64,000 bases of DNA from Moraxellaceae bacterium (lineage in GTDB: Bacteria > Pseudomonadota > Gammaproteobacteria > Pseudomonadales > Moraxellaceae), in NCBI GenBank assembly GCA_004173455.1, contig SECL01000011.1, positions 1-64,000 on the forward strand, written 5' to 3'. Below, piece after piece: positions 1 through 9,833 of this stretch. Made by a program: the position numbers and the translations under genes. The notes below the pieces were generated by a model. It had not been told where the DNA came from. It made no database searches and saw nothing but the letters and a program-made list of their open reading frames with translations. Within the stretch, counting starts at the first letter, position 1. Each line of letters starts with the position of its first letter.

Positions 1-55
1 TGATTTGATATCGGTATATTTCATGCTGTTATTATAGTTGAAAGTCATACAATTT

Positions 56-355
56 TTAGCTCAAAAGATGATCAATACATTGATCATCTTTTGATTTATG
101 CAAGAGATCTATTATTAAAGCATTAATAAACTGTTGTTCGCTATGTGTGCCTGCATCCAGAAAACTAAAATAAAAAACCCGCCAGCCATTTTTTTCGGCC
201 AGTGGCATAATATCTTTTCGTAAAAATTCAGTTTTACCCATACGTCGAGGGGCAAAGAAAGTGAGTGAGCTGGCAAGGCCACTATCAAACATGCCTAATA
301 CTTGTTTGGCTAATTCGGTTCGGGGGAAATGCCAAGTATCTATAAAATTACTCAT
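56..355 (-). pseudogene. Truncated AAA-type ATPase, N-terminal remnant
   Basis: This 99-residue frame has a P-loop-like motif, APRRMGKTEFL, at about residues 35-45. It is followed by a strand-rich segment (VFYFSFLDAG) typical of the start of archaeal-type or STAND-like ATPases. Whole members of that group run to several hundred residues, and this one stops (TAA at 56-58) before any Walker B, sensor or C-terminal domain. No continuation appears in the other frames of bases 1-55. I read it as a decayed or truncated gene lying near tRNA-Lys. Homology is inferred from the motif alone. Confidence 0.5.
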
Positions 356-372
356 GGCGAATAAATCAGCAA

Positions 373-430
373 TTAGATTGCTTTAGATTCTATGTGTCTA
401 ATTAGATTTTTGCAATCTAATGCAATCTAA
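373..430. repeat. Short direct and inverted 9-bp repeats
   Basis: The word GCAATCTAA occurs at 412-420 and again at 422-430, and its inverse TTAGATTGC lies at 373-381. All sit just upstream of the ATPase remnant on the minus strand in A+T-rich sequence. They could be an operator or the remains of one. Nothing else supports a function. Confidence 0.35.
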
Positions 431-450
431 ACACTTTTTATAATGTCTTT

Positions 451-591
451 TCATCGTTTTTGGCTATTTTGACTCACAACAAAATATAGCTTATTACTCT
501 CTAGTTCCCGATACTCTTTAAGCTCTGGTTCAAGTGTGGCAAGGATTGCATCGGACATTGGGCGTTTTTTGATAGCAGCATATAGAGCCAT
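451..591 (-). other. Possible small coding remnant (46 codons)
   Basis: The minus strand carries an open frame from ATG at 591 to TGA at 451. Its composition looks protein-like (for example LEPELKEYRELE). The start codon lies directly after the T-run of the tRNA-Lys terminator and has no ribosome binding site, so it may be the tail of a lost gene and not a functional one. I do not recognise the family. The rest of 356-670 holds only the small repeats and the terminator. Confidence 0.22.
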
Positions 592-593
592 AA

Positions 594-629
594 AAAAAGG
601 CTTAAACCGTAAAGTTTAAGCCTTTGATC
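594..629 (-). terminator. Intrinsic terminator after tRNA-Lys
   Basis: Read on the minus strand, AAAGGCTTAAAC, a 6-base loop and GTTTAAGCCTTTTTTT form a perfect stem of at least 10 bp followed by a T-run. It lies about 40 bases past the 3' end of the tRNA. Confidence 0.8.
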
Positions 630-670
630 ACCACACCACGCCTTGCGGCAGTATATGGATTTTAAGTATA

Positions 671-746
671 TGGTGGGTCGTCCGCGACTCGAACGCGGGA
701 CCAATGGATTAAAAGTCCAGTGCTCTACCAACTGAGCTAACGACCC
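671..746 (-). tRNA. tRNA-Lys (UUU)
   Basis: Reverse complement reads as a 76-base cloverleaf from GGGTCGTTAGCTCAG to the encoded CCA end. The anticodon loop is CTTTTAA, giving anticodon UUU. The T loop GTTCGAGTC and the D arm GCTCAGTTGGTAGAGC are canonical, and the acceptor stem GGGTCGT pairs with ACGACCC. It is a single gene with its own terminator. Confidence 0.96.
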
Positions 747-834
747 ATAACACAACGCTTCGTTGTGGCGCACATTCTACCAACTTATTTGAATATGGCA
801 AGTAGAAATATAGGTTTCTGAATTTGTTTGGTTA

Positions 835-876
835 TAAAAAAACCGCTATCCACACAAGAGATAACGGTTTTTTTAG
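835..876 (-). terminator. Intrinsic terminator of the acyl-CoA synthetase gene
   Basis: AAAAAACCGCTATC and GATAACGGTTTTTTT form a stem with one G-U type mismatch around a short loop. A- and T-runs flank both sides. It lies about 20 bases past the stop of the gene ending at 896. Confidence 0.7.
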
Positions 877-895
877 GTTTTTCAGCAACTAATGC

Positions 896-2737
896 TTAAA
901 AACGATATTGAGCACCTTGAATGCTGCTGTGAATATCAGCAGTCACTACACAATACTGCTTTTCACCCGGCAGCCAGACCAGAATAGTTTCATCTGTCTT
1001 GCTAGGGTCAAATGCCTGCGTTTTTAAGGTGTTTTTCTGATACTTGAACGTTCCTGTGGTTTCCATTTGCTGCTGGATACGCAAGAACACCGGTACAGCG
1101 TAAGCAGGCATATTTTGCTGGAAGAAACTTAGCAGCTCAGCATAATCGGCCTCATCAAGGCTGTGGCCTTCATGTGGGGTAATGGCGCACATGCCCGCGC
1201 GGCCATTGGTATTGGGGATTTCTACACCATATACCACCGCTTCACTGATTTTTGGATGCTCAGCCACCAGATTTTCAACTTCGGTAGTAGATACATTTTC
1301 GCCTTTCCAGCGGAAGGTATCGCCTAGACGATCTACAAACTGGGCGTGACGGTAGCCAATGTCACGCACCAGATCACCGGTATTAAAATAGCTGTCGCCT
1401 TTTTTGAATACGTTTTCAAATACCACGGACTTGTTCTTTTCCGGGTCGGTGTAGCCATCAAATGGCGCGCGTTTGGTAATTTTGCCAATTAGCAGGCCGG
1501 TTTCGCCGGTTTTCACCTTGATAAAACGCCCTTTGCTGTCTTTAATCGGTTCGTTCTTTTCTTTATCAAACTGAACAATGGCATACGGTGTAGGAGAGAA
1601 ACCCACGGTATTGTCAAAATTGAAAATATTGCTAAAGCCCACGTTGCCTTCGCTAGATGCATACAGCTCCATGACTTCTTCCACCCCAAAGCGCTGCTTA
1701 AACTTGCTCCAGATGGTCGGGCGCATGCCGTTACCAATCATTTTGGTGACCCGGTGGTCTTTATCCATAGAGGTAGGCGGGGTTTCCAGCAGGTAGCGGC
1801 ACAGCTCACCCACATAGCCAATGGCAGAGGCATCAAAACGCTGTACATCGGCCCAGAATTCACGGGCAGAAAACTTGCGACGAATGGCCAGTGCTGAACC
1901 GCCAGCCAATACAGCCGCCCAGCACACCACCATTGCGGTAGCATGATAAAACGGCAGGGTGGCGTACATGACGTCGTGCTGGTTCAAATCCATGATATGA
2001 CCATAGGTGCCATAGGCGCGCATCCAGCGGCCGTGGGTAAAAATGACCGCTTTGGGCAAGCCAGTGGTGCCAGAGGTATAGATGTAGAACAGGCCATCAG
2101 CAAAATACACGCTATTGGTGGTGGGCGGGTTAAAGCTGGGGTACTGCTGGATAATACTGGCTAGATTTTGGTAACCGTCAGGGGCTGTGCCTGCATCTTT
2201 TAGGGTGTCTTGATCGGCAAACCAGTACACTTCCTGTTTGTTGACATCCAGATTTTCCAGCACGGCATGCAGGGCAGGCTGTACTTCATCTCCGACAATA
2301 ATGGCGCGTGGTTGTACTAGATTGATGCTATGGCACAGTACCTTGCCAGTTTGTGCGGTATTCACCAGTGCCGCAGTTACCCCAATTTTGGCCAGTGCCA
2401 CAACGGCGGCCAAAAGCTCTGGGCGGTTTTCAATAATGACGGCAACCACATCACCTTTTTGCAGCCCCTTGGACAAAAAGAAATGTGAAATCTGGTTAAT
2501 CCATTCGTTGAACTGTACATAGTTCAGTTCGGTGTCTTTATATAAAATGGCTTTGCCATAGGGATTTTGCCGAACGGTTTTTTCAAAAGCCCAGCCCAGC
2601 CCCATTGGTTTGCTGGCGCGGGTATCGTTAGCCAGGATCAGGCCATTCAGCACATGAGGCAATTTTTTGAGTAAACGAGGAAGCCGCTTTGCAACCTCGC
2701 TTAAGGTAATAACATCTTTCTGGTTAGACTGGCTCAT
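896..2737 (-). CDS. Long-chain acyl-CoA synthetase (FATP/FadD6-like)
   Basis: A 613-residue AMP-forming synthetase that would activate fatty acids with ATP and CoA. The P-loop-like signature IYTSGTTGLPKA lies near residues 218-230. The later motifs LYASSEGN, YFNTGDLVRD and DRLGDTFRWKGENVSTTEVE are those of the very-long-chain/FATP branch and not of classical FadD. I chose the ATG at 2737 because AAAGGATCG lies just upstream; a longer frame to 2839 has no such site. The N-terminal part (KRLPRLLKKLPHVL) is basic and may contact the membrane. It is followed by its own terminator. The exact acyl chain preference cannot be read from the sequence. Confidence 0.87.
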   Translation of the reverse strand: MSQSNQKDVITLSEVAKRLPRLLKKLPHVLNGLILANDTRASKPMGLGWAFEKTVRQNPYGKAILYKDTELNYVQFNEWINQISHFFLSKGLQKGDVVAVIIENRPELLAAVVALAKIGVTAALVNTAQTGKVLCHSINLVQPRAIIVGDEVQPALHAVLENLDVNKQEVYWFADQDTLKDAGTAPDGYQNLASIIQQYPSFNPPTTNSVYFADGLFYIYTSGTTGLPKAVIFTHGRWMRAYGTYGHIMDLNQHDVMYATLPFYHATAMVVCWAAVLAGGSALAIRRKFSAREFWADVQRFDASAIGYVGELCRYLLETPPTSMDKDHRVTKMIGNGMRPTIWSKFKQRFGVEEVMELYASSEGNVGFSNIFNFDNTVGFSPTPYAIVQFDKEKNEPIKDSKGRFIKVKTGETGLLIGKITKRAPFDGYTDPEKNKSVVFENVFKKGDSYFNTGDLVRDIGYRHAQFVDRLGDTFRWKGENVSTTEVENLVAEHPKISEAVVYGVEIPNTNGRAGMCAITPHEGHSLDEADYAELLSFFQQNMPAYAVPVFLRIQQQMETTGTFKYQKNTLKTQAFDPSKTDETILVWLPGEKQYCVVTADIHSSIQGAQYRF

Positions 2738-2885
2738 GAATAGCGATCCTTTGTTATACGTTGGTACACGTGTTAAACCGGCATGGTTTGTCGCCCGTAT
2801 GGTTTCACCACAGGTTAGCGAATTGTGCATGGGCAACAAAAATATGCCCGATTATCCGTTAAATCTGACGTGGGTCAAGTGCCGA

Positions 2886-3665
2886 TCAGGACGAATGATC
2901 AGTCTGTTTTAGCACATGGCTGATCATATACTGGGTCATTTGCTGTTTTAAGGCTCGTGACAGGGCATTATTCAGCTCGGTAGTCACCGTGGCTGCAAAC
3001 AGCGGACGTAGTTGTTCAACCAGCATGGTGGCCTGATCAAGATTAAAAAGTTGCGCATCGGGTGCTTTGGGAAAAATAATGGACAGGCCAATTTGTGCGA
3101 CCGAAGCAGCAGCGGTATCCAGATCTTTGCGCAGGCTGACCACAATATCCAGTAACTGGCGAAAGCTGAATTGATAGTCAATTAAGGTAGTTGCAAGCTG
3201 AAGCAAACCGGCATGACTAATTTTGACCAGATCATTTGAGGCAGGTTCCAGCACACCGACTTCAAAGGCATATTGAATATCTTGCGCAGTAGGCGCCGTA
3301 TTAAAGCGACTGGCTAGTGCATCCAGACTCAAATAAAGTGGTTGTTCTTCAGGCCAGATATTGGCAACAGCGGTGTTTAAGCCAATGAGCTGAGTAAGGG
3401 TATGCCCTTGATCGTGGGCATGCAGAATTTCACTGATATTGGCAATGGAGTAGCCACGAGTGAGTAACTGCTGAATCATGCGCAGGCGAACCAGATGGTC
3501 TTCACCGTAAATGGCAATGCGGCCGCGCTTGACCGGAGTAGGCAGAATACCTTTTTCCTGATAAGCGCGGATATTGCGAATGCTGGCAAGGGTGAGCTCA
3601 GCCAGCTGAGTAATGGTGTACTCAGAACTGGCTGGCGGATCACGGGTGAGTGAGCTTTTCCCCAT
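2886..3665 (-). CDS. MerR-family transcriptional regulator
   Basis: A 259-residue protein. Residues 17-85 hold a MerR winged helix-turn-helix (YTITQLAELTLASIRNIRAY, then a wing ending RIAIYGEDHLVRL). The remaining 170 residues are helical with no cysteine cluster, so a metal sensor of the classic MerR/CueR kind is unlikely and a small-molecule or protein signal is more probable. The ATG follows the rne stop codon by only 12 bases, so it is probably cotranscribed with rne. The acyl-CoA synthetase gene lies downstream on the same strand and could be a target; that link is inference. Confidence 0.8.
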   Translation of the reverse strand: MGKSSLTRDPPASSEYTITQLAELTLASIRNIRAYQEKGILPTPVKRGRIAIYGEDHLVRLRMIQQLLTRGYSIANISEILHAHDQGHTLTQLIGLNTAVANIWPEEQPLYLSLDALASRFNTAPTAQDIQYAFEVGVLEPASNDLVKISHAGLLQLATTLIDYQFSFRQLLDIVVSLRKDLDTAAASVAQIGLSIIFPKAPDAQLFNLDQATMLVEQLRPLFAATVTTELNNALSRALKQQMTQYMISHVLKQTDHSS

Positions 3666-3677
3666 GGGACTACCTAC

Positions 3678-6600
3678 TTAAGAGGCAGTACCTTGCTTTT
3701 TCGGTGGACGACCACGCGGACGACGCGGACGCGCGGGCGAAGGCTTATCCTTGTCGGCTTTAGAGCCTGAATCATCACTATCGGATTCGTCATCAGTGGC
3801 CAGTTGTTGCGGCTGATCACCTGACGTGTCGTCTGAGTTTTCATCAGATAATATGGCGGTTTTGGCATTAGCCTTGGCGGGTGTTTCAACCACAGCTTGC
3901 AGATTGGCTTCTGATTCACCCACAGGCTGGGTAGCCTGCTGGTTTTCTGTTGCCGCAGCATTTACTGCCGTGGGAGCCGCTGGAGTAGCTTGATCGAGAT
4001 CAGCCTGTACCGCTTCAATCGCTGGGTTGGCAGCATTGATACGATCAGTGACATCATCAGGGCCATGGGACGGTTGTTCAGCCTGAGAGTCAACTTGTGG
4101 CAGCTCAGTCGTACTGTGGCTAGCCACGTCAGTTGCTGGCTGTTCATCGGCCATAGCGTCGGTAGACGCTGCTTGCGCTTCGACCACTGGACTTGCTTCA
4201 GCGCTGGTCGCAGCAGCTTGTGCTGCTTGGGCGGCCAATCGACGACGCAAACGAGGATCATTGCCTGCACGTTGCTGGGATGCAACCGGTGGGGTAGTAG
4301 GTAACAACTCAACCGGCCCTTGCTCTTGGACGACCGCAACATCTTGCTGTGGTGCTGGGGTAGTCACTGCTGTTGCCCCCAGACTAACTGTCTGATGACG
4401 CTGTTGCAGGGCTTGCAGGAATGCTGCAATCACATTGCCATCCGCCAATAGCGCTTGCGCAGCATCACCCAGCACGGCGCGGATAAATTCACCCGTCGTA
4501 CCTTGTACTGGCAATGACTGAAGCTGTTGCTCACTCGTGGTTGCAACGTCGTCTACTTGCGTGGGCATTAACGCGGGGTCAACGGTAAATTGCAGCGCTG
4601 GCTCGTCCAGACCCAGTTCACGGCGACGACGACGCTCACGTGGATCATTGAGCGCACGTTGTGGTTCGCCATTGTTAGCACTATCGGAAGACTGTTCAAC
4701 CGCAGGCATTTCACCCACATCGGTGGCATGGTTGGGTGCCGCTTCATTAAGGACTGGCTCAGGCTGATCAAGGCTAATCCGGCTGGACTGTTGAGAGTCA
4801 ACATTGATTACCAAGGCTTCAACCAGTTGTACCTGACTTTCATGCTCAACTGCCAGCAGGCGGGGTGCCTGATTGGCCTGCGCTGCATGGCTGTCAGATT
4901 GAGTTGCTACTGGTGCAGCAGTCTCAGCAGGTATACTGCGGGTTTGACTCACGCCAGCCACAGCTTGTTCCGAGGTTTCTGCCAGCACGCTTTGATCACG
5001 ATGGCGTGGGCCACGGCTAGGGCGGTTGCTGGCCTGACGGTCACGACGTGGCACAGCAGTGTCAATGTTACTGCTGCTGTTATGACTAGGCTGGTTAGTG
5101 TCGGTTTTTTCCTGACGTTCCTGCCGCTCTGGGCGATCCTGTCTATCTTGACCGGTTTGCTGGCGACGACCACGACCACGCGGTTGTGGCGCTGTATTAT
5201 CTTCAGCAACCTGTGCAGTCTCGACATGCTCAAGCACTTCACGTTCACGCGGGGCTTGGTCACGCTCGCGTTGCTGATCACGCTTGCGGTTGTTGTTGCG
5301 CTGGCGGCCATTGCTGGAGTTGTTAGAGTTGTTGGAAATAGAACGTGCATTGGTATCGTTGCTGTTCGCATGGCTCGCTGGTGTGCTGGTTTCCTGTACC
5401 ACAGTGCCTTTACTGTAGACATTCACGGCTTCGATTTGTTCTTCTTTAACCGGAGCCACCTGATTCAGGCTACCATAAACGCCTTTGCTGACTGCGCCTT
5501 CATTGATCAGTTGCTCAATGGCCGAGGCAGCATCTTTGGCGCTTACTGCATCTTGTGTTTTGGCCTGCTTTGTCACAAACAGGTTTTCTAGCCAAGCACA
5601 AGCGCGGTTTTCTGCTTTAGGCACAGCAACCGGTTGAGGCTCGCTCGCTGGTGCTTTTACAGCCGGTTTTGCGCTAGGGGTTTGATCGCTAACAGGCGCA
5701 GGTTCAACGGCAACCGGCTGTTGCTGCCAGTCTGTGGCTTCATAACCTAGCTCTGATTCGCTGGCGCGCGTGGCTTCGGTACGCTCATAGCTGGCCGGGC
5801 CAAAACCATCACGGTTGTACTGGATATGGTAATGCGGGGTTTCCAGATGTGGGTGCGGCAATACGGTAATGCGAACCTGACTGTGCTGTTCCAGATACAC
5901 AATGGCATTGCGTTTTTCGTTGAGCAAAAACGCTGCAATTTCCACCGGTACTTCGATTTGCACCTCACCCTGACGTTCACGCAGGGCAATTTCCTCAATA
6001 GAGCGCATAATGGACAGCGACAGCGAACGCAGGTCACGTACCATGCCAGTACCATGACAGCGTGGGCAGACATAACCAGTAGCTTCTTCAAGCGACGGAC
6101 GCAGGCGCTGGCGGCTCATTTCCATCAAACCAAAACGCGACAACTGGCCAAACTGGATACGGGCACGGTCGCTTTGCGTAGATTCACGCAGTTTATTTTC
6201 GACCAGACGCTGGTTGCGGTCTTTGTTCATGTCAATAAAGTCAATGACGATCAGGCCACCAATATCACGCAAGCGCAACTGGCGTGCAATTTCTTCAGCG
6301 GCTTCGATGTTGGTATTAAGCGCGGTGTCTTCCACATCATGACCACGGGTTGCCTTGGCCGAGTTGATGTCAATAGAAACCAGTGCTTCGGTCTGATCAA
6401 TCACAATAGAACCGCCAGAAGGCAGTTTGACTTCGCGTTGATAGGCAGTTTCAATCTGGCTTTCAATGCCAAAGCGGGCAAATAAGGGCTCGCTGGCAGT
6501 ATATTTTTTAAGCTTGTCAATCTGGTGCGGCATCACCTGCTGCACAAAATGATAGGCTTCATTAAACGCCTGTTCGTTGTCAATCAGGATTTCACTGATG

Positions 6601-7268
6601 TCATCACGCAGGTAATCACGCACAGCGCGAGTGACCACACCGGCTTCCTGATGCACCAGAATCGGTGAAGGACTATTGCCTGCGGTATTCTGGATTTGTT
6701 GCCACAGCGACAGCAGGTGTTGCAGGTCAAGCTGAAGCTCTTCTGGCGTGCGGCCAATTCCGGCGGTGCGCACAATTACGCTCATGCCACGGGGAATGGT
6801 CAGGGTCGCCAATACCTCTTTCATTTCTTCACGCACGGAACCGGCGATCTGACGGCTGATGCCACCCCCTTTGGGGTTGTTTGGCATTAATACCAGATAG
6901 CGGCCAGCCAGTGAAATAAAGGTAGATAGGGCAGCACCTTTGTTGCCACGCTCTTCTTTTTCTACCTGAACCAGCAATTCAGTACCTTCAGAAATCAGGT
7001 CGCGAATATTGTGGGTAGAACGGGCATCGGCCTGTAGATAGTTGTTGGCAATTTCGCGCATGGACAGGAAGCCCTGACGGTTTGCGCCATATTCAACAAA
7101 CACGGCTTCCAAGGAAGGCTCTACCCGGGTAACGTGACCCTTGTAGATATTGGATTTCTTTTGTTCGCGGGTGCGGTTTTCAAGGTCAAAATCGTATAGA
7201 CGATTGCCAGTGATGAGAGCAACGCGAATTTCTTCAGCATGCGTCGCATTAATCAGCATACGTTTCAT
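3678..7268 (-). CDS. rne: Ribonuclease E
   Basis: A 1196-residue endoribonuclease that starts mRNA decay and matures rRNA and tRNA. Residues 1-525 are the catalytic half: RNase H-like/S1 segment, 5'-sensor and DNase I-like domain. Metal ligands are D300 ([12 protein letters not shown]) and D343 (IDFIDM), and the zinc-link is C401/C404 (CPRC), each offset by -3 from E. coli numbering. The rest is disordered scaffold: Arg-rich RNA-binding blocks, two NDPR motifs and a C-terminal AT-hook-like RPRGRPPKK. The ATG at 7268 matches the conserved MKRMLINA start; a frame reaching 7298 adds unrelated residues. A long structured leader precedes it. Confidence 0.97.
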   Translation of the reverse strand: MKRMLINATHAEEIRVALITGNRLYDFDLENRTREQKKSNIYKGHVTRVEPSLEAVFVEYGANRQGFLSMREIANNYLQADARSTHNIRDLISEGTELLVQVEKEERGNKGAALSTFISLAGRYLVLMPNNPKGGGISRQIAGSVREEMKEVLATLTIPRGMSVIVRTAGIGRTPEELQLDLQHLLSLWQQIQNTAGNSPSPILVHQEAGVVTRAVRDYLRDDISEILIDNEQAFNEAYHFVQQVMPHQIDKLKKYTASEPLFARFGIESQIETAYQREVKLPSGGSIVIDQTEALVSIDINSAKATRGHDVEDTALNTNIEAAEEIARQLRLRDIGGLIVIDFIDMNKDRNQRLVENKLRESTQSDRARIQFGQLSRFGLMEMSRQRLRPSLEEATGYVCPRCHGTGMVRDLRSLSLSIMRSIEEIALRERQGEVQIEVPVEIAAFLLNEKRNAIVYLEQHSQVRITVLPHPHLETPHYHIQYNRDGFGPASYERTEATRASESELGYEATDWQQQPVAVEPAPVSDQTPSAKPAVKAPASEPQPVAVPKAENRACAWLENLFVTKQAKTQDAVSAKDAASAIEQLINEGAVSKGVYGSLNQVAPVKEEQIEAVNVYSKGTVVQETSTPASHANSNDTNARSISNNSNNSSNGRQRNNNRKRDQQRERDQAPREREVLEHVETAQVAEDNTAPQPRGRGRRQQTGQDRQDRPERQERQEKTDTNQPSHNSSSNIDTAVPRRDRQASNRPSRGPRHRDQSVLAETSEQAVAGVSQTRSIPAETAAPVATQSDSHAAQANQAPRLLAVEHESQVQLVEALVINVDSQQSSRISLDQPEPVLNEAAPNHATDVGEMPAVEQSSDSANNGEPQRALNDPRERRRRRELGLDEPALQFTVDPALMPTQVDDVATTSEQQLQSLPVQGTTGEFIRAVLGDAAQALLADGNVIAAFLQALQQRHQTVSLGATAVTTPAPQQDVAVVQEQGPVELLPTTPPVASQQRAGNDPRLRRRLAAQAAQAAATSAEASPVVEAQAASTDAMADEQPATDVASHSTTELPQVDSQAEQPSHGPDDVTDRINAANPAIEAVQADLDQATPAAPTAVNAAATENQQATQPVGESEANLQAVVETPAKANAKTAILSDENSDDTSGDQPQQLATDDESDSDDSGSKADKDKPSPARPRRPRGRPPKKQGTAS

Positions 7269-7470
7269 GGGTGTGACACCTAATAGTGACACACACAAAC
7301 AGATCGGTTCGCAATATGATCGCGCGAACAGCGAGCTTTCTTAATACATATCGGTTGTTGGGCGTAAACGGGATAAACCGCATTTACGGATATGTATTAA
7401 TTCCTTTGAATCAAAGGTCAAAGTCTTACTGAGGCGCCGAATAGCGGTGCCTCATCCAATCAAATGGAGG
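7269..7470 (-). promoter_or_regulatory. rne 5' leader with stacked hairpins
   Basis: Immediately upstream of rne lie three hairpins. The first has perfect 12-base arms at 7341-7352 and 7389-7400 with a nested CGTAAACGG/CCG..TTTACG stem inside (7363-7388). The second is CCTTTG-AAT-CAAAGG at 7403-7417. The third is GAGGCGCCG-AATAG-CGGTGCCTC at 7431-7453. In E. coli, hairpins in the rne leader let RNase E regulate its own mRNA. The same role here is inferred from position and structure; the sequences need not be homologous. Confidence 0.6.
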
Positions 7471-8139
7471 GGTGCTAGCTGTGATTTGGTTAAAATCGCA
7501 AAACACTTACCGTAATCAGATCAAGCCATTCCTTAGGACTACATCACCATGTTCACATGATGGCTGCTACCATTACGGATCACGTAATATGGCGCATGGC
7601 AGTTTGCACGATACGGTAAATTGTTTTGTCTTCTGATTTTAAAACACCAAAAACAGCAAATCGCGACCTGTTATGTGTGTATCAGTTTTCATTTAAACCT
7701 GCATAAAGGCAGGGTTCATTTAAACTTGCCAGCCTGATTGGTTTGTATTTGATAAAACCCATGCAGCCTAACAAGATTTGCCGATATACTTAACCCTCGG
7801 CGAGGATGTATTCCTTAAGGCAGTATTGCGTATTATCTCAGGATAACCATTAGGCCTTTACCATCAGGGTGCAATTGGCACGACTGAACGGTAAAGCAAT
7901 GGACAAACACTGCCGTGCGCTGACTATATCAGACCTTTTCGTTTAAGCATACGGGAAGTCAGGGTTTTTTCGGGCTTGTTTGTTATTTTTTCTAACGCGC
8001 AAGCCTGCCTGAACTGGCGGTAAACATGACCTCGCGCGGGTATGCTTCATTGTTCAAATGGCATACGGTACACGCTGCGCAATGACGGGTTAATTTATAT
8101 TTTTATTCACTGATATTCTTTGATAAATACAGGTTAGGT
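7471..8139. other. Gene-free region between rne and rluC
   Basis: About 670 bases between the divergent rne and rluC genes have no convincing reading frame. Small inverted repeats are present: ATTACG-GATCA-CGTAAT near 7572-7588 and AACCTGC-ATAAAG-GCAGGGTT near 7695-7715. The region probably contains the rne promoter and the rest of its leader on the minus strand and the rluC promoter near 8040-8110. I could not pick out an unambiguous -35/-10 pair on either strand. A small RNA cannot be excluded. Confidence 0.45.
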
Positions 8140-9066
8140 ATGGCTGAACAAAGCTGGCAGCAAGTGAGTTGGTTTGAGGTAGATGAACATCAGAATGGCC
8201 AGCGCATTGACAATTATTTGTTGACCCGCTTAAAAGGGGTACCCAAAAGCCGTATTTACCGTCTGATCCGCGAAGGCGAAGTGCGGGTGAACAAAGGTCG
8301 GGTAAAAGCTGAAACCCGCCTGAAAATAGGCGATCAGATCCGAGTGGCACCCATTCGCCGCGTGACAGCCGATGAGCAAGTGCCGATAAAAGTCGGTGAT
8401 GAGCTGGCCACAAGTCTTGCCAACCGGATTGTGTTTGAAGATGAAGGACTGATTGTGCTGGATAAGCCTGCGGGAATTGCGGTGCATGGCGGTAGTGGCG
8501 TGGCGTTTGGCGTAATCGAGGCGTTACGGCAGGTGCTGGGCAAGCCCTATCTGGAGCTGGTACACCGGATTGACCGCGATACTTCGGGACTGCTGATGAT
8601 CAGTAAAAAACGCAGTACCTTAAAGCTGCTACAGGATTATTTGCGTGAAGGAAAAATTCGCAAAACCTATCAGGCACTGGTCAAGGGAAATGTGTTGCTG
8701 GACAGTCAACTGATTGATGCACCCTTGCTGCGCTATGAGCTGGCCAATGGCGAGCGCCGGGTTCGGGTATCTCGCGAGGGTAAGCCCAGCAAGACGCAAT
8801 GGCAGGTGGCAGAGCGTTTTAAACAGGCGACACTGGTCAATGCCAGCCCATTGACTGGGCGTACCCATCAAATTCGGGTGCATGGCCAGTTTATTGGTCA
8901 TCCGCTGGTGGGCGATGACAAATATGGTCATGAGGTCGTGTGGCAGGGTACGCCTGCACGTCGGCTATGCCTGCATGCAATTCAGCTTGAAATTCCAGGT
9001 TATTCAACGATTAAGGCAGAATTACCATCAGATATAAAAAATTTAATCCAGCAGTTGCGTTTTTAG
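8140..9066 (+). CDS. rluC: 23S rRNA pseudouridine synthase RluC
   Basis: A 308-residue enzyme that isomerises uridines 955, 2504 and 2580 of 23S rRNA (E. coli numbering). Residues 17-75 form an S4 RNA-binding domain (RIDNYLLTRLKGVPKSRIYR). The RluA-type catalytic loop HRIDRDTSG carries D145, the nucleophile. The later motifs LTGRTHQIRVH and GDDKYG are also present. The ATG follows AGGTTAGG. The arrangement rne // rluC, divergent, is the same as in many gammaproteobacteria. It is followed after 26 bases by a HAD phosphatase. Confidence 0.95.
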   Translation: MAEQSWQQVSWFEVDEHQNGQRIDNYLLTRLKGVPKSRIYRLIREGEVRVNKGRVKAETRLKIGDQIRVAPIRRVTADEQVPIKVGDELATSLANRIVFEDEGLIVLDKPAGIAVHGGSGVAFGVIEALRQVLGKPYLELVHRIDRDTSGLLMISKKRSTLKLLQDYLREGKIRKTYQALVKGNVLLDSQLIDAPLLRYELANGERRVRVSREGKPSKTQWQVAERFKQATLVNASPLTGRTHQIRVHGQFIGHPLVGDDKYGHEVVWQGTPARRLCLHAIQLEIPGYSTIKAELPSDIKNLIQQLRF

Positions 9067-9092
9067 GCTGAGGTCGGCATAGTCGGGAAGAA

Positions 9093-9794
9093 TTGGATTT
9101 TAGTCAAAATGGAGCTTTAGATAATTTGATTACTTCATTTGGTTCATTTGACTTGATTGTTTTTGACTGGGACGGCACGCTATTTGATTCGGTATCCCCC
9201 ATTATCGACCTGCTACTGGAAGCCAAAAAAGAACAGCCGGAAAGCTCACAGGCAGTCGCGTTAAAGGACAGCGGCATGGTGCCGGTGTTAGAGCAGATCA
9301 TTACGGCTGATCATGCGGTGCAGGTCAATGATCTAAAAATGCTGCTCAACCTTGAAGGTTTTACTTCTTTTGGAAAACCAGCCACCTTGTATGGAGGGGT
9401 GGCTGAGTTGCTAAATACCCTTTGGGAATCAGGCCAGAAAATGGCTGTGGTGGCCGGCCGTGCGCAGGCTGAAGTGCTGGCAGAAATGCGTGAGCTGAAT
9501 ATTGACCATTACTTTTTTTCTGTGGTGGGTTCAGATCAGGGACCCGTCAAGCCAAATCCAGCCATTATCCATGCGATTTTGGCGCTGGCGGAGTGTGTGC
9601 CCAACCGGGCGCTGATGGTGGGTGATTCGGCCATGGATATGGAAATGGCCACGCTGGCGCGGGTTTCCATGCTGGGCACAGCTTATGTCACACGCGACCA
9701 TGAAGAATATTGCCTCAAGCGGCTGCAACCCTGGCAACCACTGGCTATTGCCGAAACTGTTGAAGAATTGAATCAGTTTTTGCTGGGACAATAG
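9093..9794 (+). CDS. HAD-family hydrolase, divergent paralogue
   Basis: A 233-residue HAD superfamily protein of the phosphoglycolate phosphatase-like subgroup, starting with TTG after GGGAAG. Motif I (FDWDGTLFDS), motif III lysine (VKPNP) and motif IV (GDSAMD) are present. Motif II reads MAVVAGR where its downstream neighbour has LAVATGK, so the usual Thr/Ser is Ala. This may weaken or change the phosphatase activity. The close similarity of the first 20 residues of domain I to the next gene suggests tandem duplication. Substrate unknown. Confidence 0.78.
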   Translation: MDFSQNGALDNLITSFGSFDLIVFDWDGTLFDSVSPIIDLLLEAKKEQPESSQAVALKDSGMVPVLEQIITADHAVQVNDLKMLLNLEGFTSFGKPATLYGGVAELLNTLWESGQKMAVVAGRAQAEVLAEMRELNIDHYFFSVVGSDQGPVKPNPAIIHAILALAECVPNRALMVGDSAMDMEMATLARVSMLGTAYVTRDHEEYCLKRLQPWQPLAIAETVEELNQFLLGQ

Positions 9795-9833
9795 TATTTA
9801 CAGGTATGATGTGCAGCCCGTATCTGTCAGGCT

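Noticed and set aside
501-773. 90-codon minus-strand frame across tRNA-Lys
   Set aside because: It reads through the tRNA gene and its terminator.
4590-5591. 333-codon plus-strand frame opposite rne
   Set aside because: It lies opposite the low-complexity tail of RNase E, whose reading frame is certain. Its composition is that of an antisense translation.
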